From Xestospongia bergquistia (lineage: Eukaryota > Porifera > Demospongiae > Haplosclerida > Petrosiidae), in contig OZ014418.1 of the NCBI GenBank assembly GCA_963965975.1, positions 7,295,275 to 7,359,274 of the forward strand: a stretch of DNA of 64,000 bases. Reading direction: 5' to 3'. Numbering within the stretch: position 1 is the stretch's first letter; each line of letters starts with the position of its first letter. Positions 1-13,060 of this stretch are shown piece after piece. A program made the translations under genes and the position numbers. The notes under the pieces were generated by a model. It saw nothing but the letters and a program-made list of their open reading frames with translations. It was not told where the DNA came from and made no database searches.

Positions 1-3000
1 AACCTTCAGCTCCACTAACAACCATACATTTCTCCTTTTGACAAGGCCCTTCACAAGGGACTGGGATCAAAACTCTAATAAACTCCACATATGGATGGAC
101 ATGTATCAATAGTTCTTGCTTGTGAAAGAGAAGGATGTGACCTGTTGCCATGCCAACCCACACAGTGTCCATTGCAGGAGTCATACAAGTCATAATGGCA
201 TCACGTTCAGAACAGTCACCTATACCAACATCTTTAAGCAAGACTTCACGAACGTCAATATCATACAGGTGAGTTTCTTTCTCGCCATCCCAAGCAGATA
301 GAGTGCTGCCTCCAAGATGAGAACTCCATACAATACATTTATCTTCATGAGTTGACATAGCTAGGTGGCCAATGAAAGCATCCATTCTCTGACTACGTTC
401 ATATGAGTGCTCCAGCTGAAGTGTGTCTAAGTTAAGGAAAAACATAAATCTAGTGTGTGACACCCAAACATGCTTCTTGGTCACAACAATACCATCAACA
501 GCATACTCTGAGATGTAGCGATACTTGGGACGACAATTGCTTCGAATAGCCTCTATATCCATATTAAAGGCAAAACAATACCCTTCCAATGTCCCCAGGT
601 AGACAACAGTGTCAGAGCAGGTGATACAAGATACAGCATTCTCTCTCATTCGTATATTGTGGACTAGTTCTCGTGAGATCATACTAAAGATATCAATCAC
701 TCCATACTCAATACCAACACGAGAACACACCCATACATGATCCCCACACACGCACATGCATTGCACTTGGTTTTCTTTAATAAAATTCTTGCTCAACTTC
801 ACCATCCTGTTTGTATTGTAGATGTTCAATTCAGCTCCCTCAGATCCATCGCAACATATCCAAAGTTCACTGTTAGTATGACTGGTCACATTAGCTTTAG
901 CATAATCATGAGGAGTGATGGCACATCCTCGTCTCAGTGAGAAATGACTACGAACTGGATGGATCCCCATCACAGACTGGAAAATAACATTTGAGACTTG
1001 AACAATTAAATCTGAAGTCTCCGGTCGTTCATCTGGTTTATCATGCCAACAACGCTCCATCAATCGAGTTAGATAGAAGTATCCTGTTTCAGCCATTGGG
1101 ATATCAACAATGCTAGGACGATCACCTTGAACAACCTTTGTGTCAATTTTTACAGGTTGAACATTGTGAAAAGGATGACGTCGGGCAATCATTTGATAAA
1201 GAAGCATACCAAAAGAAAAGATGTCAGCTCTATGATTGTATATTGCTTTCTTTTTACCAATAAAAAGGACTTCAGGAGCGAGAAAACTTTTCGCTCCTTG
1301 AATTCCCATAACACCTACTGGTGAAAGATGGGTAGCAATACCAAAATCAGTCACTTTAGAGTGACAGAGAGAAGCTTCATCTAGTGACCACACAAGAACA
1401 TTGGCAGCTTTAAGGTCACGAAAAATAATACCATGCTGATGTAAGAAACGTAAAGCTGCTGCCACTTGGGCTGCTATACGGAACATGACCAAACGAGGGA
1501 CAGGAGTCGACTTCTTCAGAAGATGTCTTTCAAGAGAACCCATTGGTGCTTCCTCTAAAACTAGAGCCACGGGAGGATATACACTAACACCAACCAAACA
1601 CACAATACAGGGATGATGAGATTTCTGTAACAATTTTGCTTCAGAACGCAACTCATTAAATGCATCTTCATTTCTTGTCAGATACTTTTTAATAGCTACA
1701 CTCTTTCCTCTACACTTCCCTCGATACACTTTACTAAAACCACCTTCTCCAAGGAGAGAATCTTGGTCTTCTTGGTATTTTATTTCATCAGGTTTTAAGA
1801 GAAATTTAGCATCTAAATCTTGAAGGAGAAGGTCAGGCATGATGTCTGTTAGAGCAACTTTGTGATTCTTGTTGGGATCTCGTTCATAGCCACATTCAAT
1901 TTGTGGACGATTACTTGTAATGAGGGACATATACTGGTCAATTTTAAACTCAAATGGGTTCGAACGACCAAGTTTACAACACTCATAACATGGTACTCTC
2001 TGTTCAACTCCTTTGTTTGTTGTGGATTCCTCCAATCCAGGATACCATTCATGAATTAAACTAAGAATAATATCAACTAGCTGGCAAATTACTTTTGTAC
2101 CCTTTCCTGTTGGTGAAGACATTATGATAATACCATCTCGTTTTTTGGTTTTGGTGTACACTTTCGATTGTTTTAATGATTCGATAGCAAAAGAGATATC
2201 AGGTCCTTGATAGACAATTCCCTCTTTCCAATATCTAAGTTTGAATTGACTTCGATCAAGAGGTTCGTCATATCCTTCTTCCACAATAAATCTTTTGATG
2301 TTTGGCAAAAGAAATGAAACCTCACTGGATGGAGATTGTATTTCAGAACTAATACTAACTTGTTGTGCTGATGTTTCATCAGTTATACTGGAATTGCTAC
2401 TGTCAGGTTCTGGATCTCCCTTACCATTAGATGGATTGTCAGGTTGATCTGCGAGAGCATCCAGAGCTTGACATACTTGTGGAACAGTGTGCATTACTCG
2501 AGAAATAAGTCGACTCCAAAATCCTGGTGGTGTAGGTGAACTGAAAATAATAAAACGAAAATATAATGGTGCTAATTTCTCATCTGGTATGTCAGCATCA
2601 TCTGGTCGCTCATCAGGTAACATTGAAGGAATAAGGATACGACGATTATCCAAAGGTAAGGCGATCTCAAATCTATCAAGAAGGGTCAAATATCGCTCAA
2701 AATACTGCCAAGGAAACCAAAGATCATGAAATAGAATAGGCACATCACAGATGTGAAGGATTCCATTCTTTACAAGTGGATTTTGTTCTCGAACAGTAAC
2801 AATTTCAGACATCATTTTATACAGCCATCGTGGATCTATGAAGTAGAGCTCATTGATACGATTACTCCTATCATCATAGTGAAGTATTGTGCCCACTTCA
2901 TTCAAAAACAAAGTGGCTGTCCGTAACTCATTATCACTACAAATGTCAGGCAGTTTTAATTCCTGCACAAGATTTTTGAATTGCTCCACATGCATCACTG

Positions 3001-6000
3001 GATCTTTGTTTCCTTTGTGGACTTCTTCTTGCACTTTTTCTAATTCCTTGTTTAGCTGGAAGTAGCTGGCAGGTATCTCCTGTCCCATCACAGGGATACT
3101 TCCTTTTCCTTTATACTCAGAAGCTTGATTGTATATAGCTTCACGTAGGGTACCAATGTTCTCCAGACGGTTCATCAATCCCACAGCAAGCACCTCAGGA
3201 ATAACTAACTTATTCTGGTAATCTGATGCTAGTTCTGCCACCTTTCCCAGACGTTCATCAACCATAGGTCGTTCCCCTTCCTCTACTTCATCTAAGTGGG
3301 AACCAACAATAAGGACACAAGAACGAGGTGCTCTCAAAGCAATATTATCAAGCCAGGGCTTCAGTTCAGCAATGCCCTTTTCACCATGCTTCACATTCCA
3401 GAGGAGAAGGTACATTGAACGCTCTGATAAGAAACACTGATAAGTAGCATAATACTCTTCCTGTCCTCCAAAATCCCAAATACTAAATTGATACTTCTTC
3501 CTACCAAGTCCTCCAGCATAATGCCATTGACTTATATCTACACCGACTGTAGACTGTTTTATACCAACATCCAAACCTTGGAGTCGAGCCACAAGTGTTG
3601 TCTTCCCACAATCCTGTTTTCCAACCAACATAAGCTTCATTCGGTAAAACTTGCGTGCAGAACGGAGTTTGCTGTTTAAGTAGTGGATGCAATCTCGTGT
3701 GTCATTTCGTACACTCCGCGGTGGATCTTTCAAATTTTTTAGACCTTCTATGAGCAATTTGTTTAAGTTTGAAAGACGTCCCATCTCCACAGAGAGTGAA
3801 AGAATATCAGGATTATAACTAATATTAAGATATTGAAGACTAGTGAAGGAACAAATACACAGTGGTACTGTACGGAATTTGTTGTTACTCAAATTAAGTG
3901 TATGGATTGACACAGCAACTACATCTAAAGGAAGAGTGGTCAGCTCATTGTTTGAGACATCTAATACAGTCAAACCAGGAGACCATTCATGGACATCTGG
4001 GATTTCGGTGAGATGATTGAAGCAAAGATTCAGTTCATTCAAACTAGGAAGTTCAAGGAGACAGCGAGGAATGCTACTCAATTCATTGTGCTGTAAATCA
4101 AGTTTTACAACCTATCAATGAAGAGAAAACAAATAAAAAATTAACAATATCTCCAGAACACTTGATTATCTATGATAAAATTAGAATATTCCTTACTTGC
4201 TTAAGGTATCCACCAATTTCATTTGGTATAGATTGAAACCCATTTCTGGCTAAATGTAACCTTTTCACCCAATGAATTTTACGAATCCATGACAGATCAA
4301 CTACAAGAAGTCGCAGACCATGCCAGTCAACTGAACCTTCTTCTTGGTTAATCTCAGTGCGTAGAAGGAGTTCTTCATGGACAATTGGGTTTTGATTGCG
4401 ACGAGCTATTTCAATTGGAACAACAGTAGAGACATGACCACTTATAACAGCTTCTCGAACTTCAGCAAAATCTTCATCCAAGGTGTGTGGCTATTTAATG
4501 GAAATCTTATCATGAAGTAATTGTATTAACATTTGTTTACACACTTTTTATTTATCATATGAGTCCATTTTGCTTACAGTGCATGACAATTAGAGAAAAT
4601 TAATGAGTTATTTCTTATCACTAAAATCAATATCAACACAAATTTAAAGGGCAAATTACTAAAAATCAACATAAGGCCCAATTGTGTCCATGCATGACTC
4701 ACATTTTGGTAATGAGTTGGAGCACCAAATAACTTGAGGACCAAATCTTTATCATTCTCTTTAGCTGCAATCACTAAGAGAAGTATAGCACGAACATCAT
4801 GTTTACGAAGCTCAATAGATTTTTTCAAAGCATCATCTATGTTTATAGCTCCTTTGATAACTAACTTCCCAACATTGAAATGATTACCAGCTTCTACAGC
4901 TGCTATGAGTGCTTTCTCAAGACAATATGGCTCCAAATCCTCAACTTGTACACGTAACAACTCTGTGAAATTGTCTCCATTGTTTTTGGCTTCTTTGATA
5001 ATTTCTATGGCAATAAAAGAAATAAACAATTTACCATAAGAATGGAGTATATTAATAGTGTTAATTTGAATATCTTTAAGTTTTTACTTTTAAAAAGTAC
5101 ACATATATCAGACAAGAAACAGCACTGCCTATATATGTAGGGATAGCATAATGTTATTTCTTCCTTTTATCTCACCATGATTAAAGGCTATTGAAATATT
5201 TTTACATGAATTTTTTGTTTGATGGATGTGCTTTTGACAGTGTAGTTTAGAACACTTCCTTCTCTGTAAAAATTTAATGATTACTAAATAACTGATATAT
5301 GGTTAATTATTTAATGCAAACTGAAAGTAAACATCATAATGTTATTTATTACTGTTGTATACATTACATTAAGAATAAAGTCTTTACTTTCAGTTTCATA
5401 ACCTTTATAACCATATAAATCAACTAATTAATTTTACAGAGTTGATACATGCATAGCATCTTATCCAAGAGATACCATTTGATGTACACTACATTAACTA
5501 ATATATCAGTAGTATTGATGAGAACAGATTTGGTTAGTTTGCACATGTATATACATGTGCATATTATTTAAACTAACCAAATGACAAACACACACTTTCT
5601 TCATCAATAAAAGCACAAACAAGTTTAAAAATTTTGAAAATTTCTTGTAATACAATGGAAGAAGACAGCAAAAAGATTCCAAACAAGACAGTAAAAATGG
5701 TTGAGAAATATATGTACCTACATAGTAACCATACACAGAAGTTTATTGATGTGTTTATTCAGCAATATAACATCTTATTGCAATTGTACAAAGTACTTTA
5801 CCTTCACTTCTTAATAGTCGAATTATATCAGATTTAGAGGTAGATTGTCTAGGTGTTTTACCATAGTTATCCTGCAGTGTTGGATCAGCAGAATTCTCCA
5901 GTAAAACCATCAAACATTCACGATAACCAGCACGACTTGCTATATGAAGAGAAGTATATCCATATTTAGCACGTACATTGACATTAGTTCCAGATCTGAT

Positions 6001-6220
6001 GAGATAAGACACAACCGAAGGATGGTTCCCAGCTACAGCTTCATGGAGAGGAGTATAACCAGAGAAACCTTTAACTTTATTGAATACATTATTCCGACCA
6101 TTTCTGTCTAAAGACTCTACAAAACTCTGAAAGATTATTACATTAAATTAATTTAGCTAATGAAACATCTACCTTGATCTTCACTGTGTCGCCATTACGA
6201 CAAGCTTTGTGCAAGTCCAT
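1..6220 (-). CDS. LRRK1-like: LRRK-type ROCO kinase (ANK-LRR-Roc-COR-kinase-propeller), C terminus off the left edge
   Basis: Exons by eye: 6220-6173, 6126-5802, 5004-4703, 4490-4197 and one large exon from 4111 to the window edge, about 1,690 codons in all. The start MDLHKACRNGD at 6220 opens ankyrin repeats (about 6126-4703). Leucine-rich repeats follow (about 4400-3790). Next come a Roc GTPase with P-loop GKQDCGKTT (about 3625-3597) and DFGGQEEY switch region, and a COR region. The protein kinase has GEGGF near 1755, VAIKK near 1690, FRDLKAAN near 1420, DFG near 1347 and APE near 1283. A C-terminal beta-propeller-like part remains open at base 1. Ankyrin repeats ahead of the LRRs, as in LRRK1, favour LRRK1 over LRRK2. 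The HRD position reads FRD and DFG is intact, so activity is likely. Such kinases act at vesicle membranes and phosphorylate Rab GTPases (family knowledge). The gene is head-to-head with TECPR2. Confidence 0.9.
5528..5582. repeat. nested inverted repeat in LRRK-like intron
   Basis: The outer 13-base arms ATTTGGTTAGTTT (5528-5540) and AAACTAACCAAAT (5570-5582) match perfectly. They enclose a perfect 20-base palindrome centred on TAT/ATA (5541-5560) and a 9-base AT spacer. It lies in the largest intron of the kinase gene (5005-5801). It could be a hairpin or the remnant of a small inverted-repeat element. No coding content is seen in the rest of that intron. Confidence 0.6.
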
Positions 6221-6287
6221 TGCAGAACTACCACACCTCCTAGCAAGTGTTTCAGTCACACCCACTTTCTGTCTAGCAGGAGACGAA
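6221..6287. promoter_or_regulatory. bidirectional promoter LRRK-like / TECPR2
   Basis: Only 67 bp separate the two divergent start codons, so core promoter elements and 5' leaders must lie here or extend into the opposing gene. A CACCC-type word (TCACACCCAC, 6256-6265) sits in the middle. No TATA box is apparent. Confidence 0.6.
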
Positions 6288-7784
6288 ATGAGTGAAATAA
6301 CAGAGCAGGATCAACTCTTACTGGTCAATTCTCTCCTACCACAAGAGATTGGCCAGTTATTTAAGCAAAAGGTCACTTATACTTCCCTCAATGCTTTGGG
6401 CTCTATTTTAGCTGTTGGTAGTGAACAAGGCTATTTATGGATTGTGGATATGTTAACAAGAAAAGTGATTAAAGAAATTACTGTAAGTTTATTAGGACAT
6501 TAGTGTCAACTATGAACCTATTGGAGGCTATTGTCATTATTATATAATGTTTGATTTATGTATTGTGGTTTGCTTTTAGGAAGCACGGACAGCAGTGAAG
6601 GTTTTAAGACTCCATCAAGAGCATCCATTTATTGCTTCAGGATCTGTTGATGGTCTTGTAGCTATTATAAATTATAATAAACCTTCAGTAAGTCAATTGT
6701 AAGGAACTTATTAGCATTACATTTGAGGGTGACTATTTGCCTGCAAAATTTAAAACATCACTCTCTCTCTAAAGAAATGCTTTCACTTTAAACTTATTCT
6801 CCTCAAACAGGTAAAACAAGTATCAAGAGAACGAGACCAACACTGTGTCTGTTCAATGGAATGGAGTCTAGAGGGAGATCAGTTGTTTGTCGGATACAGT
6901 TCAGGAAAACTGCTCTCATTTTGTTTTCACATCGACAAGGTAGTTGTTTAACATCTGAGATTGTAATAGTTATTTGCATGTGTATATACAAAACTCTTGT
7001 ATACTAACATACTGTAAATTGTTAATATGAAATGTCTATTATGATTGATTATCTTTGGGATTTTATCATTGATTACTTCCTGTACTTATCTATACTTATA
7101 ACCTTTTAAGGAAATATATTTTTATTATAGTATCTAAGAATTCACACATTTTAAGTTAGTTTAGTGAACTAAGGTCACATAGTAAAGATATGACAAGGGG
7201 ATCAGAACTGACACAATTGTAATGATATTGAAACACAAATGCAGTATTTGTTATAAAGGTTTCAGTATATAGACATGATTTAAACAGTTTTTTATATAAA
7301 ATAATGATGATGTTTATTTTCTTGCAGATGTCTATACAAACAACTCCATTATACGAGTTTAGCTCAGAAATTGTCCAATTAAGTCAATTTAAAGAGCTAT
7401 TACTAGTATCAACACTGGATAAACCTGTTGTACTAGATATTAAAACAGGACAAACAACTCAGGTAATCACAATGATGTTAAAATCATAGTAATACATCCT
7501 TTTATAGGTAGGGTCTAGAGAAAGGAAACCTGGTTCCTATGGAGGGTCTTTTACTAAGCTGTCCGGTGATGTGGTTATAGCTCGTCCTGGTCTGAGATTA
7601 TGGATTGCTGACAAGGATGGAAAAGTAGGTGGAGTTTAGTTGCTATTGCACGTACAATAATTATTGCATTGAACAAAGTGTGTGACATTATAAGTACAAG
7701 AACTATCAAAAGAGGTATTGACCAATGATGTTAAAAGGTTGGATGACTTTGTAGGATAGATGAATACATGATAATACATTAGTT

Positions 7785-7826
<42 letters not shown>

Positions 7827-10800
7827 AGGTAAAGTCAACTGCAAAGTTCAAAGATGCATTTAATTCACAGACTCTACCATCTATTCCCTTATATGGTGGA
7901 ATAACTACACACACATCACTTAGCGATGCATGGCAGTTCGGTCAAATACTACCATGGATGGATAGCTGGATAGTCAGTTGGCATGGCAACACAGTATGGG
8001 TACTTGAGCCACATACATTATCTTGTATTGGAGTAATGACACTTGGTCAAAAAATTATTGATGTTGGCACTGAAGGTCGAAATATTTATCTTCTTCTCTG
8101 TGGTCATCAGAGACCAGTTGTAAAGCTATCTCTTCCTCGGCAAGTGAAAGAGAAAATGAAGTGGGGTATAGATGCCTTAGTGGAAAATGTAGACACAGAC
8201 AATGCAAAGAACAAAGAACATGTGAAGATCAAGGAAGATGTGAAGAACCAGGAAGGTGTGGAGGTTGAAGATGTGAAGAACCAGGAATGTGTGGAGGTGG
8301 AAGATGTGAAGAACCAGGAATGTGTGGAGGTGGAAGATGTGAAAAGCAAAGAACATGTGGAGGTGGAAACTGCAAAGATGGAAGTGGTAGAAATGGAGGA
8401 AATAAAAATGCAGGATACAATAGAAGATGTGATTGAACATCTAAAGCCACAAACAGTTTCTACTGAAGTATCACATATAGATACTTTGGTTGAAGATGAA
8501 GAACTTATAACCACTGGAAGTGGTATATCACTTGATACAAATCTTACAGACACTAAAGAGTTGACAAATGCTCACTCTGATAATGTGACTTTACAGGAAA
8601 TACCATCTTTTATTATTACACATGACAAAGAAAAGACAAGAGAGGAAGAGGAAAGCAAGAAACACAAACAAGACCAAGGTTCTAAGAATGTTTTGAAAGT
8701 AATGGAAAGTGGTTTCGCAGATTTAAAAGGAAAATTATCTCAACCTCTTGGAATATTGTCTGCAGGACGAAAACAAGAAAAGGAGACATCCTATGATGAT
8801 AAAGAGCCTGAAACAGAGAAAGACCAAACTGTAAGCCGTGACTTGCAAACTCTGCTAAATTTGTAATTTTAACCCCTTAGATACCCTCTATACCATTAAG
8901 TCCTGTGGAGATCAACAGACGAGTCAAGATGATGGAGGTCAATGATGATGATGACATTGCTGTACGTGCCTCTAAAAAGACAAGGAAAACAAAGGGAAAA
9001 GGACATCGGAAACGTAAACATACACCCACGTCAAGTAAGTAGATCATGAATATATCCTCTAACTTTATATTCTCTTTCTTGTCAGGTACACATTCCTCAT
9101 TAGAAAGACTAGCCAACATTGATGATGATGATGTCATAGACTCCACTCAAACCACACCTAGTTTAGAACATAAAGTTTATATAGAAGATGACAACGATAT
9201 GTCCTCTATATCATGTCCTTTACTCATCCAGCAGAATGAGACTTCAAAGGATCAACCAAACTCAATTCAAAACTTACTGACAAATCTCGTACAAGATGAA
9301 CCAGACCCTGCCAATCCCGACCTAGAGAACCAGCCTGTACTACAAGAACCAGTGGATGAACAAGATGAAGAAACTAAACAAGTTTTAGACGAAAAGAAAG
9401 AAATTGTTTCAGTTTCTACAGAACATGAAGACATAAGTGTCATTGTGTTAAAAAAAGAACAAAATTTAAAATACAAGCCATTATTTGATGATGATCCACT
9501 CTTTGATACTGAGACTGTGCCTGTAGATGGGAACATCCTAGCCAGTGAACCTATGTCAGTGATGACCACACCTCCAACTGGTATCAGGGGACGTGCACGA
9601 GCTTTCCTAGGTGATTATGAGGACTTAACCCTCCATCCTGATGGAGAACAGGAACCACTTTTTCATGACAATGACCCCGTGCCAACATCAGTTGCACCTC
9701 ACACTACCACAACTGAGTTACTACAAGAGAACAATAACATTGGAATCCCACTGACTACATCTGAAAGGACTAATTCATTATCTGTTTGTAGCAGCAACAG
9801 TTTAGAGGAGATCCCTAATCATCCTCTTCTCTCAGGGTCATGTTCAGAATCAGATGATGAAGGAGGAGCAGCTGTGAAAGTACACAAACATGAATCCATT
9901 TATGCCCCAGACTATTACTCATTAGTAGACAAACTGGTTGGTGAATCTCGTCAAACTGAACATCCTAGTCCATCCTTTGCACCTTGTAGACGAGACAGAG
10001 CAGATGCTCATTTACACGATGTAATATCTGATCAAGCAACCGAAGCCCCAAATTATAGAACAAGTACTTCAGACATCTTGGAAGCTCATTCTGTTGATAT
10101 TTGGTGCCCAGTACCTTTTCCAAATCATGTTAGTATCCAGTCTCTTTGTCTTTCTAAATCATCTTTGTGGCTCATCAACCAAAAACAAGCAGTTTTTTGG
10201 TCAAGTCCTTCAAATCGTGGACGGGACTGGCAAGCTTTAAAGAAACATATGTCACAGATATCTTCCTCAAGTCATGGTAAAATAGTCTGGGGTGTTCATC
10301 ATCATCAAGCTTATGTCAGACATGGAATTAGCGATCTTAATCCAGCTGGGTCTGTTTGGTGGAATGTTACACACAATAGTCCTATATCACGTCGTGTTAA
10401 GTGGGTAGCTTGTGACAACTCCAAGGTTTGGGCAATCACCACAGATAATAAGGTCATGTTTCGTAAAGGTGTCACTGAAGGGAAACCCGAAGGAAAAGTA
10501 TGGGTGGAAGTAAAACCATCAAATGCATTTGTTCAGATTGCTTGTTGCCATGACATTGTGTGGGCACTTGATGCCTCTGGAAATGTTGTTGTTAGAGAAG
10601 AGATCACTCCCTCTAATCCATCAGGGAAGACATGGAAGGACATCAAGTCACCAACTTTTGCTGCCATTAGTGTAGTTGATACAGGTATAGTCTGGGGCAT
10701 TGATCTTTCCAATAGACTCTGGTTCCGATGTGGTGCCACTGTCATTGAGCCTGGTGGAGGAGGGCCTTGGTGGGAAGTAGCCATAAGTACAATCAACAAG

Positions 10801-11877
10801 ACTGCCTCATCTCCTACTGATTCATCTTGGAAAGTCATGTCTGTGGAGCGTTCTAACAGCTTTCTTCAATCGGTCTCTTCTTTTATAAGTTCTGCTGTTC
10901 ACAATCGTCTTCTTGCTCTTTCAGCATGTGCACAATCTGGTGTATGTCTTCTTACTAGTGATAACCAGCTCCATGCTTGTTGGCAGGTAGCCAGTGGCTA
11001 CCATTATGAATTAGCTTGTAATGATGGTGTCTTCAACCTTAGTATTTGGATTCAAGTTACAGCTGGTAATTCAAAACCTTGGGTAGTACGGGATGACAAG
11101 GAACTTTTTTGCATCTTGTCATCAGACAGAGTAGAGCAAGTGGAATGTAAAAGTTATGTCAATGCCTTGGCTTCTTCGCCTTCTGCTTTATGGGTAATTT
11201 GTGGCAATGAGATCTGGTCACGCCAGGGTATATGTGCAACAACTCCACAGGGTATCTCTTGGGACTATATAGAGTTGGGGAGTCATATGTATGAATCAAA
11301 TCTTGTTCAACTTGCGATCGGGAGGAGAGTTGCATGGGCTGTAGATAACTTAGGACAGATCCACTTCAGATTTGGTATCCATCCACGAGAACCTGGAACA
11401 GGTATGGCCCCAGCTTGGATCCCAGTGGATCCTGGCACTTCATATGTGTTTACTACTGTTGTGGTTAGTGCTGATGATTGGTTGGTATGGGCTATTGACC
11501 AACATAATATCCCCTATGTTCGGAAAGAGGTAACTGCTGATTATCCCGTGGGTAGGTCTTGGGAAGTGGTATTAGGACGACAAGTGAGACAGCTCTCAGC
11601 TGCTTGTAGCAAAGTGTTTGCTCTCTCATCTTCAGGTGAGGTATTCTGTCGGCATGGTATTACTGAGACCAATCCAGCTGGAAATTATTGGCGTCGATTA
11701 CCGGGGATTTTTGATCACCTTGCAGCAAATCCTATTGGTGAGCTTTGGTTGATTGACGACAGAGGAAATGTTAAAAAACAGCGATCAAAAGTTGTTTCCA
11801 TTTGTCAGGAGACAAAGCAAAAAGAAAAAGACGAACTTGAATTAAGTATGGCAATAGAGGAATGGGAAGTCTTGTAA
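6288..11877 (+). CDS. TECPR2: TECPR2: WD40 plus tectonin-propeller autophagy/secretory factor
   Basis: Exons: 6288-6482, 6580-6687, 6811-6939, 7328-7462, 7508-7624, 7829-8830, 8881-9034 and 9086-11877. They sum to 4,632 nt, in frame throughout, giving 1,543 aa (human TECPR2 is about 1,411). An N-terminal WD40-like propeller (exons 1-6) is followed by a long acidic low-complexity linker with a tandem repeat. The C-terminal half carries tectonin repeats, recognisable by recurrent VWAI/VWVL cores followed by R-x-G...P-x-G-x-x-W. The protein ends AIEEWEVL-stop. This matches the family's extreme C-terminal LC3-interacting motif (acidic residue then W-x-x-L/I). Human TECPR2 binds Atg8 proteins and supports autophagosome-lysosome targeting and ER export (family knowledge). 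Order, length and tail make the assignment strong. Confidence 0.93.
7788..7824. repeat. (CT)n microsatellite forming an intron polypyrimidine tract
   Basis: An uninterrupted CT run ends a few bases before the CAG acceptor of TECPR2 exon 6. It doubles as the polypyrimidine tract, so its length may vary without loss of splicing. Confidence 0.85.
8234..8365 (+). repeat. coding 33-bp tandem repeat in the TECPR2 linker
   Basis: Four consecutive 33-bp units start at 8234, 8267, 8300 and 8333. Each encodes an 11-residue acidic unit of the type EDVKNQECVEV. The last unit has diverged to EDVKSKEHVEV. The period is a multiple of three, so copy number can change without a frameshift. Confidence 0.9.
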
Positions 11878-12037
11878 TAGTAAAGTGTGTTTTATGATAA
11901 TTACCATTTCAATACAACCACATAAAACAATCTCCTGAAAATTATATTGTTAAATTTCTTCATTATCTTAATATTTGAGTTCATTTCAAAAGTGATTGTA
12001 TGAGTTTGGGTAATAGAACATGACTAATGTTCATTAA
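11878..12037. other. 160-bp tail-to-tail gap TECPR2 / MTHFS
   Basis: The interval between the two convergent stop codons is AT-rich and must hold both 3' UTRs or their overlap. No further gene is seen. Confidence 0.6.
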
Positions 12038-12995
12038 TTATGGAAATATAACATGATCAATGTTAACATCAGTAGGACCAGTTGGAATGTCCTGACATTT
12101 TTGAAGACTGAATGCTAAAGCTAAAAAAATTAAAAGTAGAGAATCCTGAGTCTTACTGACTAATTCTCATATTACCTATTGTAATAGGAGTATACCCAGC
12201 TTCATAACATTGACGGAGAAAGTTATCATAATATCCCTAGAAAAGTTGCTATAGCAACTGGTAACTACATCAACTTACCTTTCCTTGACCTAATCTCTTA
12301 CCATCCTTATAAATTAAGTAATGTCATGTGAATGTCACATGACAGTTAATGCAAACCTCTGTAAACCCTAGTCCAGGCATAATAATGAGATCAAGTCCTC
12401 CACTTGCCAGAGCATTTTCTCTAGGGTCATCAACTAGGAAAGTATTTATGATGTTAGGTTATTTAATTTAATTTAATTTGCTGTTTACTAGCAGGCTGTC
12501 TAATTCCCCATTTGTATGTAGGAAGACATTGAATATCTTCTATCGAATGAACTCGCAACATATCCATATTGTCACCATGGAAACGAGGCACATAGCATAA
12601 TCTACAATTAAAGATATAATGTATTCATTCAATGTAATCTTCATGTGTAACTTTTCTTTTCCACTAGCAAACATATCCTGTGAAAATATTATTATATATA
12701 ACTATTTTCATTTACAGTTTTTTTTACCTCTAAAATGTGACTAGTATCCACTTCATGTGGCATATTAAGATAAATTGATATTCTTGTGGCTTGTTGATAG
12801 TGAGGATTTTGAAAGAGCTATATATTTATTAATGAAAACAAGACTTTTATGACATAAAACATTCACAACTAAATATCTCACTTTCTCCACTAATATTAAT
12901 GATTCTTCCTGTCTTTGCTGAGATGTCATTCCTTTCAGTGCTTCTCTGAGCTGTTGTCTGAGTTGCTGTTTGGCAGCTCTTAACCCTATAGCCAT
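12038..12995 (-). CDS. MTHFS: 5-formyltetrahydrofolate cyclo-ligase
   Basis: Eight small exons: 12995-12882, 12817-12728, 12677-12652, 12601-12489, 12433-12357, 12305-12279, 12236-12176 and 12120-12038. They total 591 nt, giving 196 aa, close to the family's usual size of about 200. Recognisable blocks are the basic N terminus RAAKQQLRQQLREAL, CYVPRFHGDNMDMLRV, the GGLDLIIMPGLGF loop and the glycine-rich nucleotide-binding run DGKRLGQGKGYYD. The enzyme converts 5-formyl-THF to 5,10-methenyl-THF using ATP (family knowledge). The introns are about 40-100 bp. It is head-to-head with the oxidase gene, with 65 bp between starts. Confidence 0.93.
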
Positions 12996-13060
12996 ATTGC
13001 TCCACCCATTTAATAGTTGAAGACCTCAAGTATTTTATTATTAAAGAATTAAAGACAAAA
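12996..13060. promoter_or_regulatory. bidirectional promoter MTHFS / hydroxyacid oxidase
   Basis: There are 65 bp between divergent ATGs. It contains GCTCCACCCA (12999-13008), the reverse complement of the TGGGTGGAGC form of the word found near other promoters in this window. Confidence 0.5.

Noticed and set aside
8107-8553. Open frames on the minus strand rich in Ser/Phe/His
   Set aside because: They are antisense shadows of the acidic TECPR2 linker and its 33-bp repeat.
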